64,000 nucleotides of DNA from Pseudonocardia alaniniphila (GCF_022524485.1 NZ_JAKXMK010000006.1:124001-188000), one strand, 5' to 3'. Shown: positions 1 to 8,747, counted from the first letter of the stretch. Program-made: numbers and translations. Notes: a model not told the origin generated them from the sequence alone.

Positions 1-2
1 AG

Positions 3-182
3 GTCACCGTGTTCGTCGACCTGTGGACGATGCACACGCAGCTCGCCGAGCGTGCCGCGGAGTGCGGCATGCTGCGTGCGGCCGTGGACGACGCGCTGGA
101 GTTGCTCGAGGGCGGCGACCCGACCGGCAAGGACCGGGCCCGGGAGCGCCTCGCCGTGGCCCGCCCGCCCCGGCCCCGGTAG
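3..182 (+). CDS. C-terminal end of an unidentified protein (partial)
   Basis: An open frame enters from the left edge and ends at TAG 180-182, giving about 59 residues. The peptide is charged and helical, with ELLEGGD followed by a proline/arginine-rich end (RPPRPR). Codon third positions are mostly G or C, as expected for a real gene here. No recognisable domain is visible in this fragment, so no function is assigned. It converges on the first CsbD-like gene. Confidence 0.5.
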   Translation, partial: VTVFVDLWTMHTQLAERAAECGMLRAAVDDALELLEGGDPTGKDRARERLAVARPPRPR

Positions 183-208
183 GCGGCGCGCACCCCCCTG
201 ACGGCCAC

Positions 209-240
209 GGACCCGGCCGCTCCTGCGAGCGACCGGGCCC
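209..240 (-). terminator. Hairpin terminator after the first CsbD-like gene
   Basis: Arms 209-222 and 227-240 pair across a 4-base loop. The two imperfect positions become G-U pairs in minus-strand RNA, which suggests it works for the minus-strand CsbD gene ending at 264. A near-identical hairpin sits at the same place after the second CsbD gene. Confidence 0.6.
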
Positions 241-263
241 GGTATCGGTGAGCTGGCGCGGGA

Positions 264-431
264 TCAGCCGCGGTAGACGTCCTTCATCTTCTCGCCGACC
301 TGCCGCATGTCGCCCTTCGCTTGGTCGGCGTGCCCTTCGGCCTGGAGCTGCTGGTTGCCGGTGGCCTGGCCGACCTTCTCCTTGGCCTTGCCCTTGAGCT
401 TCTTGGCCTTGTTGCGGACCTTGTCGCCCAT
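264..431 (-). CDS. CsbD-like stress protein, copy 1 (55 aa)
   Basis: A 55-residue, lysine-rich hydrophilic protein of the CsbD family. It reads MGDKVRNKAKKLKGKAKEKV at the start, then the family-typical GQATGN and EGHADQAKGD stretches. CsbD proteins are small general-stress proteins of unknown biochemistry. ATG at 431 follows GGAGACTGAGGA. It is a clear paralogue of the protein at 848-1021, and both share the GGCATCCGA stretch upstream and a similar downstream hairpin. It is too short for standard ORF cut-offs. Confidence 0.85.
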   Translation of the reverse strand: MGDKVRNKAKKLKGKAKEKVGQATGNQQLQAEGHADQAKGDMRQVGEKMKDVYRG

Positions 432-534
432 TCCTCAGTCTCCATTCTCATCGGATGCCGCGGACGCCCGCGGAATCACCTGCGGTCAGGAGCTACCCCG
501 GGGCCCGGTGAGCCCACACTCCGTGCGCGAGGGA

Positions 535-655
535 TTACTCGGACGTGTCATCCCGGCACAGGTAGAACGGGTGGCCGGCCGGGTCGAGTACACCCGAAAG
601 GTGATGCCCGGGCCGGTGCTCGTGCCCACGGGCACCGATCGCGAGCCCCGGCCTT
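535..655 (-). pseudogene. Remnant of a glyoxalase-family gene (3' end only)
   Basis: About 37 codons ending at TAA 535-537 read IGARGHEHRPG and LDPAGHPFYLC. This matches the last part of the intact glyoxalase gene at 1160-1543 (IGARKHEHQPG, LDPAGHPFCLC) in one frame. No N-terminal glyoxalase sequence precedes it, so it is a truncated copy. Its position directly upstream of CsbD copy 1 mirrors the intact glyoxalase-CsbD order further right, pointing to an old tandem duplication of the pair. Confidence 0.7.
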
Positions 656-789
656 CGATGGCGGCCCACCGCCATCATCGTTCGGGGGTTCGGCAGCCGC
701 GAGTGACACGGCTCGCGGGCCCGAACCGCCGATCGCGAAAGACCAGCGGGCGGGCCGGGACATGCGATGCGCGGGACGCGGACGCGCGA

Positions 790-820
790 GGGCCCGGCCG
801 CTCCAGGCGCGACCGGGCCC
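790..820 (-). terminator. Hairpin terminator after the second CsbD-like gene
   Basis: GGGCCCGGCCGCTC pairs with GCGCGACCGGGCCC with one wobble and one mismatch around a 3-base loop. It lies 28 bases past the minus-strand CsbD stop and is closely similar to the hairpin at 209-240. Confidence 0.6.
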
Positions 821-847
821 GTTCTGCGGTGAGCGGAGCGACAAGGC

Positions 848-1021
848 TCAGCTGCGGAAGACGTCCTTGATCTTCTCGCCCGCCTGCTTGAGGTTGCCCT
901 TGGCCTGGTCGGCGTGACCCTCGGCCTCGAGTTCCTCGTCGCCCGTGGCGTGGCCGATCTTCTCCTTGGCCTTGCCCTTGAGCTGCTCGGCCTTGTTGTC
1001 GATCTTGTCGTCGGTACCCAT
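848..1021 (-). CDS. CsbD-like stress protein, copy 2 (57 aa)
   Basis: A 57-residue hydrophilic protein with the CsbD pattern: KAEQLKGKAKEKIGHATGDE, then EGHADQAKGNLKQAGEKIKD. ATG at 1021 has GGAGG six bases upstream; the longer reading frame upstream of it is spurious. It is paralogous to the protein at 264-431. CsbD proteins are usually induced by general stress in Gram-positive bacteria; the precise role is unknown. Confidence 0.88.
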   Translation of the reverse strand: MGTDDKIDNKAEQLKGKAKEKIGHATGDEELEAEGHADQAKGNLKQAGEKIKDVFRS

Positions 1022-1159
1022 GTGGAGCCTCCGTTCCTCGGATGCCCGGGGAGCGCCCCCGGCATCGATCGCTGGAACCGGCCTACCCGGGCTTCGGCGA
1101 TCCCACACACCGGCCGCCCCCGGTGGCCGTGGGGAGGGGGACGGCCGGCTGTTGTGCGA

Positions 1160-1543
1160 CTACGAGGCGGGGGAGGCTAGGCAGAGGCAGAACGGGTGGC
1201 CGGCGGGATCGAGGTAGACCCGGAAGGTGGTGCCGGGCTGGTGCTCGTGCTTGCGGGCACCGATCGCGAGCACCTGCGCCTCTGCGGCGTCGAGGTCGGG
1301 CACGTCGAAGTCGAGGTGGATCTGCTGCGGCTGCTCCTCGCTCGGCCATTGCGGCGGGACGTGGTCGGGAGCCAGCTGGAAGGCCAGCGCGACACCACCC
1401 TGGCCGGCGAGCTGCACCCAGTCGTCCTCCGAGCGCACGACGGGAGCGCCGGAGAGCGCGCTGTAGAACTCGGCGAGGGCCTTGGGCTCGCGGCAGTCGA
1501 GGGCGATGACGCTCAGCGTGGCGATTCCGGTGGTGGTCGTCAT
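1160..1543 (-). CDS. Glyoxalase/bleomycin-resistance (VOC) family protein
   Basis: A 127-residue single-module vicinal-oxygen-chelate protein. It shows the typical opening (TLSVIALDCREPKALAEFY), a central HLDFDVPDLDAAEAQV strand-helix unit and a C-terminal YLDPAGHPFCLC with the usual GHPF turn. Proteins of this actinobacterial subgroup have no proven substrate; a dimeric glyoxalase-like or binding role is possible. ATG at 1543 was chosen because family homology begins there. It lies just upstream of CsbD copy 2 on the same strand, and a truncated copy is at 535-655. Confidence 0.85.
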   Translation of the reverse strand: MTTTTGIATLSVIALDCREPKALAEFYSALSGAPVVRSEDDWVQLAGQGGVALAFQLAPDHVPPQWPSEEQPQQIHLDFDVPDLDAAEAQVLAIGARKHEHQPGTTFRVYLDPAGHPFCLCLASPAS

Positions 1544-1583
1544 GGCACGGACGGTAGCGGGTCCACCCGACATTTCGGGCCGG

Positions 1584-2318
1584 TCAGGACCGGGGGCGCA
1601 GGACGTAGCCCGTGTAGCCGTAGTCGCCGCCGTAAGCACGGCGGATCTCGATCTCGCGCGCCACCTCGTCGAGTGACGCTCCGTCGATCCCGTCGGCCCG
1701 CAGCGCCTCGATGCGTGCGGCGAGGGGGTCGTAGTAGGCAGCCCAGTCGGAGTCGGGGAGCAGGTAGGTCGCGGCGACGGTCCAGCCGGCCGCCAGCGCT
1801 GCGCGGACGTTGCCGTCGGTGGTACGCATCGCCGGGTACGCCGCGTCCCAGAACGCGCGAGCACCGGGGGCGGGCTCGGGGGTGGTCCACTCGCACTCGG
1901 TGAGCACCAGCGCGCCGCCCGGGGCCAGCAGGTCTCGCCATGCCGCGAGCGCCGCGTCGAACCCCATCAGGTAGGCCGAGCCCTCGGCCCAGAGCAGGTC
2001 CACCGAGCCGGCGGGGAGCGGTAGGTCCTGCATCCGTGCGGCCACGGTGCGCACCCGGCCACCGAGACCGGCCGCGGCAGCGGCTGCCCGCGTCTGCTCC
2101 AGGAACGGCTCGTGCGTGTCGACGGCCACGACCTCGGCGCCCGCCTCCGCGGCCAGAAGGACGCTCGCCTGGCCACCACCGCAGCCGATGTCCACCGCGC
2201 GGGGTCGGGCAGGCAACGGTCCGGCCAGCCGGAGCAGCAGGCGGGTCGTCGCGGCCGACCCCGGGGCCTGCTGCGCGAGCCCGTCATGGGCCGGCCAGAA
2301 CGCATTCTCGACGTCCAT
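1584..2318 (-). CDS. Class I SAM-dependent methyltransferase
   Basis: A 244-residue methyltransferase of the Rossmann-like class I fold. Motif I is VDIGCGGGQASVLLA at about residues 42-56, followed by the acidic VVAVDTHEPF strand end that binds the SAM ribose, QDLPLPAGSVDLLWAEGS as motif II, and LLAPGGALVLTE as motif III. The substrate cannot be told from sequence. ATG at 2318 is the natural start; the longer frame running back to 3554 is antisense to the AbrB-type gene. The preceding gene on this strand ends or begins with little spacing, so co-transcription with the membrane protein is possible. Confidence 0.85.
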   Translation of the reverse strand: MDVENAFWPAHDGLAQQAPGSAATTRLLLRLAGPLPARPRAVDIGCGGGQASVLLAAEAGAEVVAVDTHEPFLEQTRAAAAAAGLGGRVRTVAARMQDLPLPAGSVDLLWAEGSAYLMGFDAALAAWRDLLAPGGALVLTECEWTTPEPAPGARAFWDAAYPAMRTTDGNVRAALAAGWTVAATYLLPDSDWAAYYDPLAARIEALRADGIDGASLDEVAREIEIRRAYGGDYGYTGYVLRPRS

Positions 2319-2386
2319 GGCGCACACCCGACCGTATGAGCGGCACGTTGGTCCAGCGATTTCGGACGCGTGTGCCGCTCGTGCGG

Positions 2387-3448
2387 TCAGGGCTCCGGCG
2401 CGCGGCCGCGCCGGCCCACCAACCGGGCCAGCAGCGGCGCCACCAGCAGCATGAGGACCAGCCGCAACACCTGGACCGCCACGACGAAGGTGGCGTTCGC
2501 GCCCGACGAGACCGCCGTCGCCAGCACCGCGTAGATCCCGCCGGGTGTGGTCGCGAGGTAGGTCTCCAGCGGGGTGGCACCGGTCAGGCCCGTGAGCAGC
2601 AGACCGAGGCCGGCGCACGCGACGATCACCGCGGCGATGAGCGCCGCGGCGAGCGGCAGTATGCCGAGCACCATGCGCAGGCTCTCGCGGGTGAAGCGCA
2701 CGCCCGCCTGCCAGCCGATCACGGCGTAGGCGACCTCGACGATGAGCGTGGGCGGGGTCGCGCCGAAGGACCAGCCTGCGAGGTTGAGCGCGATCGCGAC
2801 GGCCATCGGCCCGAGCAGCCCGCCCGCCGGTACCCGGGCGAGGTGGGTCAGTGCGAGCCCGACGCCGGCGCAGACCACGAGGAAGCCGAGGTCGACATAC
2901 CAGGCCGGCCCTCCCGTGTCCGGGCCCGACGTGGTCGAGCCGGACGCGCCGAACACGAGCGCCGCCACGATCGGCATCGTCGCGGTGACCAGGCCGACGC
3001 GCAGGTACTGCACGACGGCCACGACCCGGTCGTCGGCACCGAGGTCCCGGCTGACCGCGACGAGCCCGGAGGCCCCGCCCGCGGTGAGCGCGAGCATCCC
3101 GGTCAGGGGGGTGACACCGGGACGCAGTCCGAGGAGCAGGCCCGCCGCCATGCTGACGCCGAGTGTGGCCACGCTCACCAGCAGCACCGGCAGCCAGTCC
3201 GCCGCGAGCTGGGTGAGCGTGGAGGGCTGGGCGAGCACGCCGATGACCACCCCGATCACCGCCTGGGCCAGAGTGGTGGCCGACGGCGCCACCTGCTTGG
3301 GCGCCCAGCCGGCGAGCGCGAGCACGGTGGCGACGACCAGCCCGGCGAAGAGGCCGGGAGACGGCACGTCGAGCAGGGCCATCCCGCCCGTCACCACCGC
3401 CGTCAGCGCGACCAACAGTGCCCACTGTGCCCAGCCGCGCGATCTCAT
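2387..3448 (-). CDS. AbrB-family membrane protein (putative transporter)
   Basis: A 353-residue very hydrophobic protein with about nine to ten membrane segments in two similar halves (for example QAVIGVVIGVLAQPS and LAGWSFGATPP regions). Glycine-rich TPLTGMLALTAGGASGLVAV is the hallmark of the AbrB/ammonia-monooxygenase-like membrane family, which is unrelated to the AbrB DNA-binding protein. Members are annotated as possible transporters; the substrate is unknown. ATG at 3448. It lies 68 bases upstream of the methyltransferase gene, same strand. Confidence 0.8.
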   Translation of the reverse strand: MRSRGWAQWALLVALTAVVTGGMALLDVPSPGLFAGLVVATVLALAGWAPKQVAPSATTLAQAVIGVVIGVLAQPSTLTQLAADWLPVLLVSVATLGVSMAAGLLLGLRPGVTPLTGMLALTAGGASGLVAVSRDLGADDRVVAVVQYLRVGLVTATMPIVAALVFGASGSTTSGPDTGGPAWYVDLGFLVVCAGVGLALTHLARVPAGGLLGPMAVAIALNLAGWSFGATPPTLIVEVAYAVIGWQAGVRFTRESLRMVLGILPLAAALIAAVIVACAGLGLLLTGLTGATPLETYLATTPGGIYAVLATAVSSGANATFVVAVQVLRLVLMLLVAPLLARLVGRRGRAPEP

Positions 3449-3650
3449 CGCCTCGATCCTCGGCCACGGGGGCGTCGCGACGCACTATGGCCGGGCCGAC
3501 AAAGCCCACCTCAGTGACGAGACGAACAGTGCGGGCTACTCCACCCCGCCGCACCCGCTGGTCCTGGCGATCCGAGGTTCATCGCGGGTGAGGATGCGTG
3601 CGCCGCACAGGCCACCCGGCCGCGGAGCGGACAGTTCGCACGCGGGCGGT

Positions 3651-4862
3651 TCAGATCAGGTTGCTGACCTGTGGCTCGACGCCGAGCAGCGCGCGTCCGT
3701 AGATCTCGCGGCTGAGGTCGGGGGAGAGGATCTGGTGCCGTACCACCGTCTCCAGGTCGCGCCAGATCCGCTGGACCGGGTTGCCCAGGTCGAACCCGCC
3801 GCTCCCACCCGCGTCCAGGAGCAGGCCCACCGCCTGCTGCGTGCTCCGCATGACGGTGCCGACGTCCATGCGGATGCGGGCACGGGTGTCCAGGTCCAGC
3901 GGGTGCCGCTCACGGACACCCTGCTCCATGTCCCGGACGGCCCGATCGGCGTGCATCCTGGCGGTGTCGATCAGCCGTGCGGCGTCGGCGACGTTGAACT
4001 GCACGCTCGGTGAGTCGATCGCGTTCTGGTAGATCGACGTCCCGACCGCCCGGCCCGCGCCGAGGACGTCCAGCGTGTGTTCCAGAGCCGCGGCGGCCAG
4101 GCCGAGCGCCGGGGCCGCCTGGGCGACGGCCACCAACGAGGACGCCGAAATGGCGTACCGCGGCTCGTCGGAATGATCGGCCGCGTAGTCGCCGGCGAGC
4201 GCCCTGGGCATCGACAGAATGCGATGTTCGGGCACGAAGACGTCGTCGACGACAACGGTGTTGCTGCCTGTTCCCCGCATTCCGGCGACATTCCAGGTCT
4301 CTTCGATGCGGGCCTGGCTCATCGGCACGAGCACCAGCTTCCGGTCGACGACCGCGCCCTGCTCGTCCTGAACCGGTAGGCCCCCCATGACCCACTGGGC
4401 GTGGTTGCAGCCGGACATGGGCCGCCACCGCCCGCTGACGACCATGCCACCCTCCACGGCGCGGCTGCGAGCACTCGGGTTCGGGTTCAAGCAGACCGCC
4501 GCATGCGGGTCGGCGGCCCAGACGTCGGAGCGGGCGCGGTCCCCGAGCAGGCCGACCCAGTGGGAGCCCATCGAGAGAAGCGTGGCGACCCAGGCGCTGG
4601 AGCCGCATCCGCGGGCGAGCTCGGCGACCACGTCGACCCATGTCCGGAAGTCGACCTCAGGTCCTCCGACACAGCGCGGGGCGCCGAGTGCGAAGAAGCC
4701 CGCGTCGCGCAGCGCGGTGACGTTGTCCTCGGGGAGTCGGCCGAGGCGCTCGGTCTCGGCGGCGTTCGCACGCAGGAGCGGCACGAGCTCCCGGGCCCGA
4801 TCGATCAGTTCGTCGTGCGGACTCGTGCATTCCGTCGAAATCGACGGTGAAGGGCCGATCAC
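3651..4862 (-). CDS. Acyl-CoA dehydrogenase-fold flavin-dependent monooxygenase (HsaA/HpaB-like oxygenase component)
   Basis: A 403-residue protein with the acyl-CoA dehydrogenase fold but without the acyl-CoA catalytic glutamate context. GGPEVDFRTWVDVVAELARG, WRPMSGCNHAQWVMGG and AGMRGTGSNTVVVDDVFVPE are typical of two-component group D monooxygenases that hydroxylate phenols or steroids using reduced flavin from a separate reductase. No reductase gene is nearby. GTG at 4862 is supported by GGAGGA just upstream. It is divergent from the MFS gene, so a link to uptake of an aromatic substrate is possible but unproven. Confidence 0.78.
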   Translation of the reverse strand: MIGPSPSISTECTSPHDELIDRARELVPLLRANAAETERLGRLPEDNVTALRDAGFFALGAPRCVGGPEVDFRTWVDVVAELARGCGSSAWVATLLSMGSHWVGLLGDRARSDVWAADPHAAVCLNPNPSARSRAVEGGMVVSGRWRPMSGCNHAQWVMGGLPVQDEQGAVVDRKLVLVPMSQARIEETWNVAGMRGTGSNTVVVDDVFVPEHRILSMPRALAGDYAADHSDEPRYAISASSLVAVAQAAPALGLAAAALEHTLDVLGAGRAVGTSIYQNAIDSPSVQFNVADAARLIDTARMHADRAVRDMEQGVRERHPLDLDTRARIRMDVGTVMRSTQQAVGLLLDAGGSGGFDLGNPVQRIWRDLETVVRHQILSPDLSREIYGRALLGVEPQVSNLI

Positions 4863-5000
4863 AGTTCCTCCACGGTCTGGGTCGACGTTCGACGAGAATG
4901 GGTGACCATCTTCGCAGTATTGGCGCCGGGGCCGGTGACAGGCAATGCACGGGTGTCGTCGGCCATGTTTCGGTGTCCGGGCTCCCGGCTAATCGCCGGC

Positions 5001-6734
5001 ATGGTGGGGGCGAGCACGGTACGAACCGACGTTCCGGCTCGAATGGATCGCCTCCCGTGGGTGCGCTGGCACCGGCTCGTGCTGCTGGGCCTGGGCACCG
5101 TCTGGATCCTCGACGGTCTCGAGGTGACGATCGTCGGCGCGCTCGCCGCCCGGCTCACCGAACCGGACAGCGGCCTGGCGTTGACCGACACCGAGGTCGG
5201 GCTCGCGGCCGCGATCTACGTCGCAGGCGCCGTCGTCGGCTCGCTGGTGTTCGGCTACCTGACCGACCGGTTCGGCCGCAAGAAGCTCTTCCTCGTGACG
5301 CTCGGGCTCTACCTCGCGGCCACGATCGCCACCGCCTTCTCCTTCACCGCCTGGTTCTTCCTCGTCATGCGGTTCCTGACGGGCGCAGGCATCGGCGGGG
5401 AGTACGCCGCCATCAACTCGGCGATCGACGAACTGGTGCCCGCCCGCATGCGTGCCACCGTGTCGCTGGCCGTGAACGGTTCGTACTGGGCGGGCGCCGC
5501 GGTCGGGGCCGCGCTCACCCTGGTGCTGCTCGATCCCGTGCTCATCCCGGCCGAGATCGGCTGGCGGGTGGCGTTCGCCCTCGGCGCCGTGCTGGGTGCG
5601 GTGATCCTCGTCGTCCGCCGGCACGTCCCGGAGAGCCCGCGCTGGCTCTACACGCACGGCCGCAACGACGACGCCGAGGCCCTGGTCGGAGACATCGAGC
5701 GCGGGGTCGAGCGGGAGACCGGTGCGCCGTTGCCCCCGGTGGAGGACTTCCTGGAGGTGACCCGGCGAAGCAGCACCGGCTTCGGCGAGATCGCCAGGAC
5801 GGTGCTGGGCACCTATCCCCGGCGCGCGCTGCTCGGGCTCGCGCTCTTCGTGGGCCAGGCGTTCCTCTACAACGCCGTGTACTTCACCTTCGGGCTCGTC
5901 CTCGCCACGTTCTTCGGGGTGCCGAGCGCCTCCACCGGCCTCTACCTCATCCCGCTGGCGCTGGGCAGCCTGATCGGGCCGCTGGTCCTCGGCAGGCTGT
6001 TCGACACGATCGGGCGCCGGGTGATGATCACGGTGAGCTATGTGGGTTCGGGTCTGCTGCTCGTCGGCACGGCGTGGTTGTTCTCGGCGGGCGCACTGTC
6101 GGCCTGGACCCTCGTGGCGGCCTGGACCGCCGTCTTCTTCCTCGCGTCCTGCGGCGCCAGCGCGGCCTATCTCACGGTGTCGGAGATCTTCCCGATGGAG
6201 ATCCGAGCCATGTGCATCGCGCTCTTCTACGCCGTGGGAACGGGACTCGGCGGGATCATCGGGCCGGTGCTCTTCAGCTCGCTCGCGGCGAGCGGCCGCG
6301 AGGAGAACGTCGCATTCGGTTACTACATCGGCGCCGGGGTCATGATCGTCGCCGGGCTCGCCGAGCTCCTGCTGGGGATCGAGGCTGCCGGCCGGTCGCT
6401 GGAGGACGTCGCGGCGCCGCTGTCGGCACGGACGGCGGGCAGCCGGGCCGGGCACGCGGAGACCGACGGGCGGCCACCAGGCCGTCCGGCCGTTGCCGCC
6501 CGCAGCGACAACCAGGCGCCTCCGATCGAGGACCCCGAACGAGACCGGGAGCTGGGCGCCATCCTCGAGGCGCTGCGCAACGGCCCGTTGCCGTCGTCGG
6601 AGCTGGGCGAACGCGTCGGCGCGGACGCCTGGGCGCCCGACCGGTTCGCCGCGGCGCTGCGCTACGGGCTGGCCGTGGGCGCGCTGGTCGACGACGGGCC
6701 GGACGGCGCGGTGCGGGCCCGCTTCCAGGACTGA
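5001..6734 (+). CDS. MFS transporter with an extra C-terminal cytoplasmic domain
   Basis: About 577 residues. Twelve membrane segments carry sugar-porter/MHS-like signatures: FGYLTDRFGRKKLFL in the loop after the second segment, RFLTGAGIGGEYAAINS in the fourth, and RLFDTIGRRVMIT between the halves. Roughly 100 residues follow the last membrane segment. They end in a compact alpha/beta stretch (ELGAILEALRNGPLPSSELG then ALRYGLAVGALVDDG) that resembles a small winged-helix-like unit, unusual for MFS proteins. The start is uncertain: 4902, 5001 and 5043 are all in frame and none has a good ribosome site; 5001 is a compromise. Confidence 0.8.
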   Translation: MVGASTVRTDVPARMDRLPWVRWHRLVLLGLGTVWILDGLEVTIVGALAARLTEPDSGLALTDTEVGLAAAIYVAGAVVGSLVFGYLTDRFGRKKLFLVTLGLYLAATIATAFSFTAWFFLVMRFLTGAGIGGEYAAINSAIDELVPARMRATVSLAVNGSYWAGAAVGAALTLVLLDPVLIPAEIGWRVAFALGAVLGAVILVVRRHVPESPRWLYTHGRNDDAEALVGDIERGVERETGAPLPPVEDFLEVTRRSSTGFGEIARTVLGTYPRRALLGLALFVGQAFLYNAVYFTFGLVLATFFGVPSASTGLYLIPLALGSLIGPLVLGRLFDTIGRRVMITVSYVGSGLLLVGTAWLFSAGALSAWTLVAAWTAVFFLASCGASAAYLTVSEIFPMEIRAMCIALFYAVGTGLGGIIGPVLFSSLAASGREENVAFGYYIGAGVMIVAGLAELLLGIEAAGRSLEDVAAPLSARTAGSRAGHAETDGRPPGRPAVAARSDNQAPPIEDPERDRELGAILEALRNGPLPSSELGERVGADAWAPDRFAAALRYGLAVGALVDDGPDGAVRARFQD

Positions 6735-6859
6735 GGGCCAGATCACCCACCCGCCGACCGAGTGGCGTGGTTGCGCCCCAGGTCGGCGGGGAGCATCGTT
6801 GAGGCTGCTCGGGGTTGGTGGTGCCCCTCATTTACCTCACCACCGGAGGTGAGTATCGG

Positions 6860-7279
6860 ATGACACGGCGCTTCGAGCTCGCCTCGGCCGGCTCCGAGGT
6901 CCCGCAGCCGCGCACTCCTGTGTCGCTGCGTCCCGATCTGCTGACGGTGCCGGTGTCCGAGCCGCGAAGCGGAGTGCTCGTCGTCGCACCGGCGGGCGAG
7001 GTGGATCTCTCGACCGCCGGGCTGCTGCGTGAGGTGGCGTTCCGGGCCGTGGACGCGGGCCCGAAAGGGCTGGTCGTGGACATGTCCGGCCTGTTGTTCT
7101 GCGGTTCGACGGGGCTCGTCGTGCTGATGGACGCCCGCAGTCGCGCAGACGCAGGTGGAGTCTCGTTCCGCACGGCAGCCGCTGGACGGGCCGTACGTCG
7201 CGTCCTTCAGATCACCAACCTGCTCGAGGTGTTCCGGCACTGCGACACCCTCGACGAGGCGATCGCCGAGATCGCCTGA
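6860..7279 (+). CDS. STAS-domain anti-sigma factor antagonist
   Basis: A 139-residue protein whose C-terminal 100 residues form a STAS domain. LVVAPAGEVDLSTAGLL is the first strand and helix, and LVVDMSGLLFCGSTGLVVLM is the conserved phosphorylation loop; Ser83 (in GSTG) matches the serine phosphorylated in SpoIIAA/RsbV. It would act in the cytoplasm by partner switching with an anti-sigma kinase. No kinase or phosphatase gene is adjacent. ATG at 6860 has GGAGGT nine bases upstream, which decides it over the in-frame start at 6815. Confidence 0.85.
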   Translation: MTRRFELASAGSEVPQPRTPVSLRPDLLTVPVSEPRSGVLVVAPAGEVDLSTAGLLREVAFRAVDAGPKGLVVDMSGLLFCGSTGLVVLMDARSRADAGGVSFRTAAAGRAVRRVLQITNLLEVFRHCDTLDEAIAEIA

Positions 7280-7472
7280 GCCGAGAGCCGCGCCCGCGGG
7301 GTCGTTCGGTTTCCGGAGCGCGACGGAGCGTAGTAATTGGCTCCGACGAGTAGCAGTTGCGCCTGTGAGGTTTTCTTCGCAGTGGCAAGAGTTAATCCCT
7401 TGGCGTGAACATTCTGCTGTGGCACGTGAACGGCTCGTGGACGACGCCCGTCGTCGGAAGGAGCTGCTGCTG

Positions 7473-8747
7473 ATGCGTATCGCGATGGTGTCCGACCACG
7501 CCAGCCCCCTCGCCGCACTGAGCGGGACCGACGCCGGCGGCCAGAACGTGCACGTGCTGGAGCTGAGCTCCGCTCTTGCCGCGATGGGCCACGAGGTGAC
7601 GGTGTGGACGCGCCGCGACGATCCCTCGCTTCCCGACACGGTGCCGTTGCGACCGGGCGTGGTGGTCCGCCATGCATCGGCGGGCCCGGCCGAATCGCTA
7701 CCGAAGGACGAGCTGGTGCCGCACCTCCCGGCCTTCACGGACACGGTGAAGGCGGCCTGGGCGACCGATCGGCCCGATGTCGTCCACGCGCACTACTGGA
7801 TGTCCGGCATGGTGGCGCTCGCCGCCGCGGGTGGGCGGATACCCGTCGTGGAGACCTTCCACGCGCTCGGGAGCGTGACGCGCCGCCACCAGGGCAGCGA
7901 GGACACGAGCCCGGAAGGGCGCATCCGTGCGGAGCTCGCCGTGGCTCGCGCGGTGGATCGCGTGCTCGCCACCTGCACCGACGAGGTCTTCGAGCTGGCG
8001 CGGCTCGGTGCGCCGCGCCGGCGGATCAGCGTGGTGCCGTGCGGGGTCGACACCGAGCTGTTCGCTCCCGAAGGGCCGGTGGCGCAACGCTCCGAGCGAC
8101 CGCGGCTTCTCTCACTCGGCCGAATGGTGCGGCACAAGGGTGTCGACGAGGTGATCGAGGCGTTGCGCCGCATTCCGCACGCCGAGCTGGTGGTGGCCGG
8201 CGGGGCGCATTCCGACGATCCGTACGCCGAACGGTTGCGCTCGCATGCAGAGGCCGTCGGGGTGGCCGATCGGGTACGGCTGATCGGGCCGGTCGGCAGG
8301 GACGAGGTCCCTGCCCTGCTGCGCTCGGCGGACGCGGTGGTGTGCGTGCCGTGGTACGAGCCGTTCGGGATCGTGCCGCTCGAGGCGATGGCGTGCGCGC
8401 GTCCGGTGGTGGCCAGCGCCGTCGGAGGGATCCAGGACACGGTGGTGGACCAGGTCACCGGCCTGCTCGTCCCGCCTCGCCGTCCGGACGCCGTGGCTGC
8501 CGCGGTGCGTGACCTGCTCGCCTCCCCGACGCGTGGCGCGGCCTTCGGCATCGCCGGGCACGACCGCGTGCTCGCCCGCTACGACTGGGAACGGGTGGCG
8601 GCGGCCACCGCGGTCGTCTACGAGGAGGTCATCGAGGTGCGCAACGGCCGCGTCCGTGCCGCAGCGGATCCCGAGCCGGACGTGGACGGTGCCGAGATGG
8701 ACGGTGCCGAGATGGACGGGACGAAGACCGCAGGCGCGGGCCGATGA
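7473..8747 (+). CDS. GT4-family glycosyltransferase
   Basis: A 424-residue GT-B fold transferase of family GT4. N-terminal LSGTDAGGQNVHVLELSSAL is the acceptor-side glycine loop seen in sucrose-phosphate-synthase/MshA-like enzymes. SLGRMVRHKGVDEVIEAL opens the nucleotide-sugar domain, and EPFGIVPLEAMACARPVVAS contains the EX7E donor-binding motif. The acceptor is not predictable. ATG at 7473 with GGAAGGAG nine bases upstream fixes the start; the 190 bases before it show no other gene. The last 25 residues are acidic and contain a short tandem repeat, probably disordered. Confidence 0.85.
   Translation: MRIAMVSDHASPLAALSGTDAGGQNVHVLELSSALAAMGHEVTVWTRRDDPSLPDTVPLRPGVVVRHASAGPAESLPKDELVPHLPAFTDTVKAAWATDRPDVVHAHYWMSGMVALAAAGGRIPVVETFHALGSVTRRHQGSEDTSPEGRIRAELAVARAVDRVLATCTDEVFELARLGAPRRRISVVPCGVDTELFAPEGPVAQRSERPRLLSLGRMVRHKGVDEVIEALRRIPHAELVVAGGAHSDDPYAERLRSHAEAVGVADRVRLIGPVGRDEVPALLRSADAVVCVPWYEPFGIVPLEAMACARPVVASAVGGIQDTVVDQVTGLLVPPRRPDAVAAAVRDLLASPTRGAAFGIAGHDRVLARYDWERVAAATAVVYEEVIEVRNGRVRAAADPEPDVDGAEMDGAEMDGTKTAGAGR
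8684..8720 (+). repeat. 15-bp tandem repeat in the glycosyltransferase tail
   Basis: The unit GGACGGTGCCGAGAT occurs at 8684-8698 and 8699-8713, followed by a partial third copy. It encodes repeated DGAEM residues at the disordered C terminus and is likely to vary in copy number between strains. Confidence 0.8.

Noticed and set aside
1940..3517. Plus-strand 525-codon open frame
   Set aside because: It lies antisense to the methyltransferase and AbrB-type genes. The translation is Arg/Pro/His-rich low-complexity with no motif, as expected for the opposite strand of high-GC genes.
5001..5050. Fixing the MFS start at 4902 because it is the longest frame
   Set aside because: The first 33 codons from 4902 lack membrane character and a ribosome site, and overlap the divergent promoter space, so a later start is more likely.
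4989..6746. Minus-strand 585-codon open frame
   Set aside because: Mirror frame of the MFS gene; the product is Glu/Arg/Gly/His-rich with no domain.
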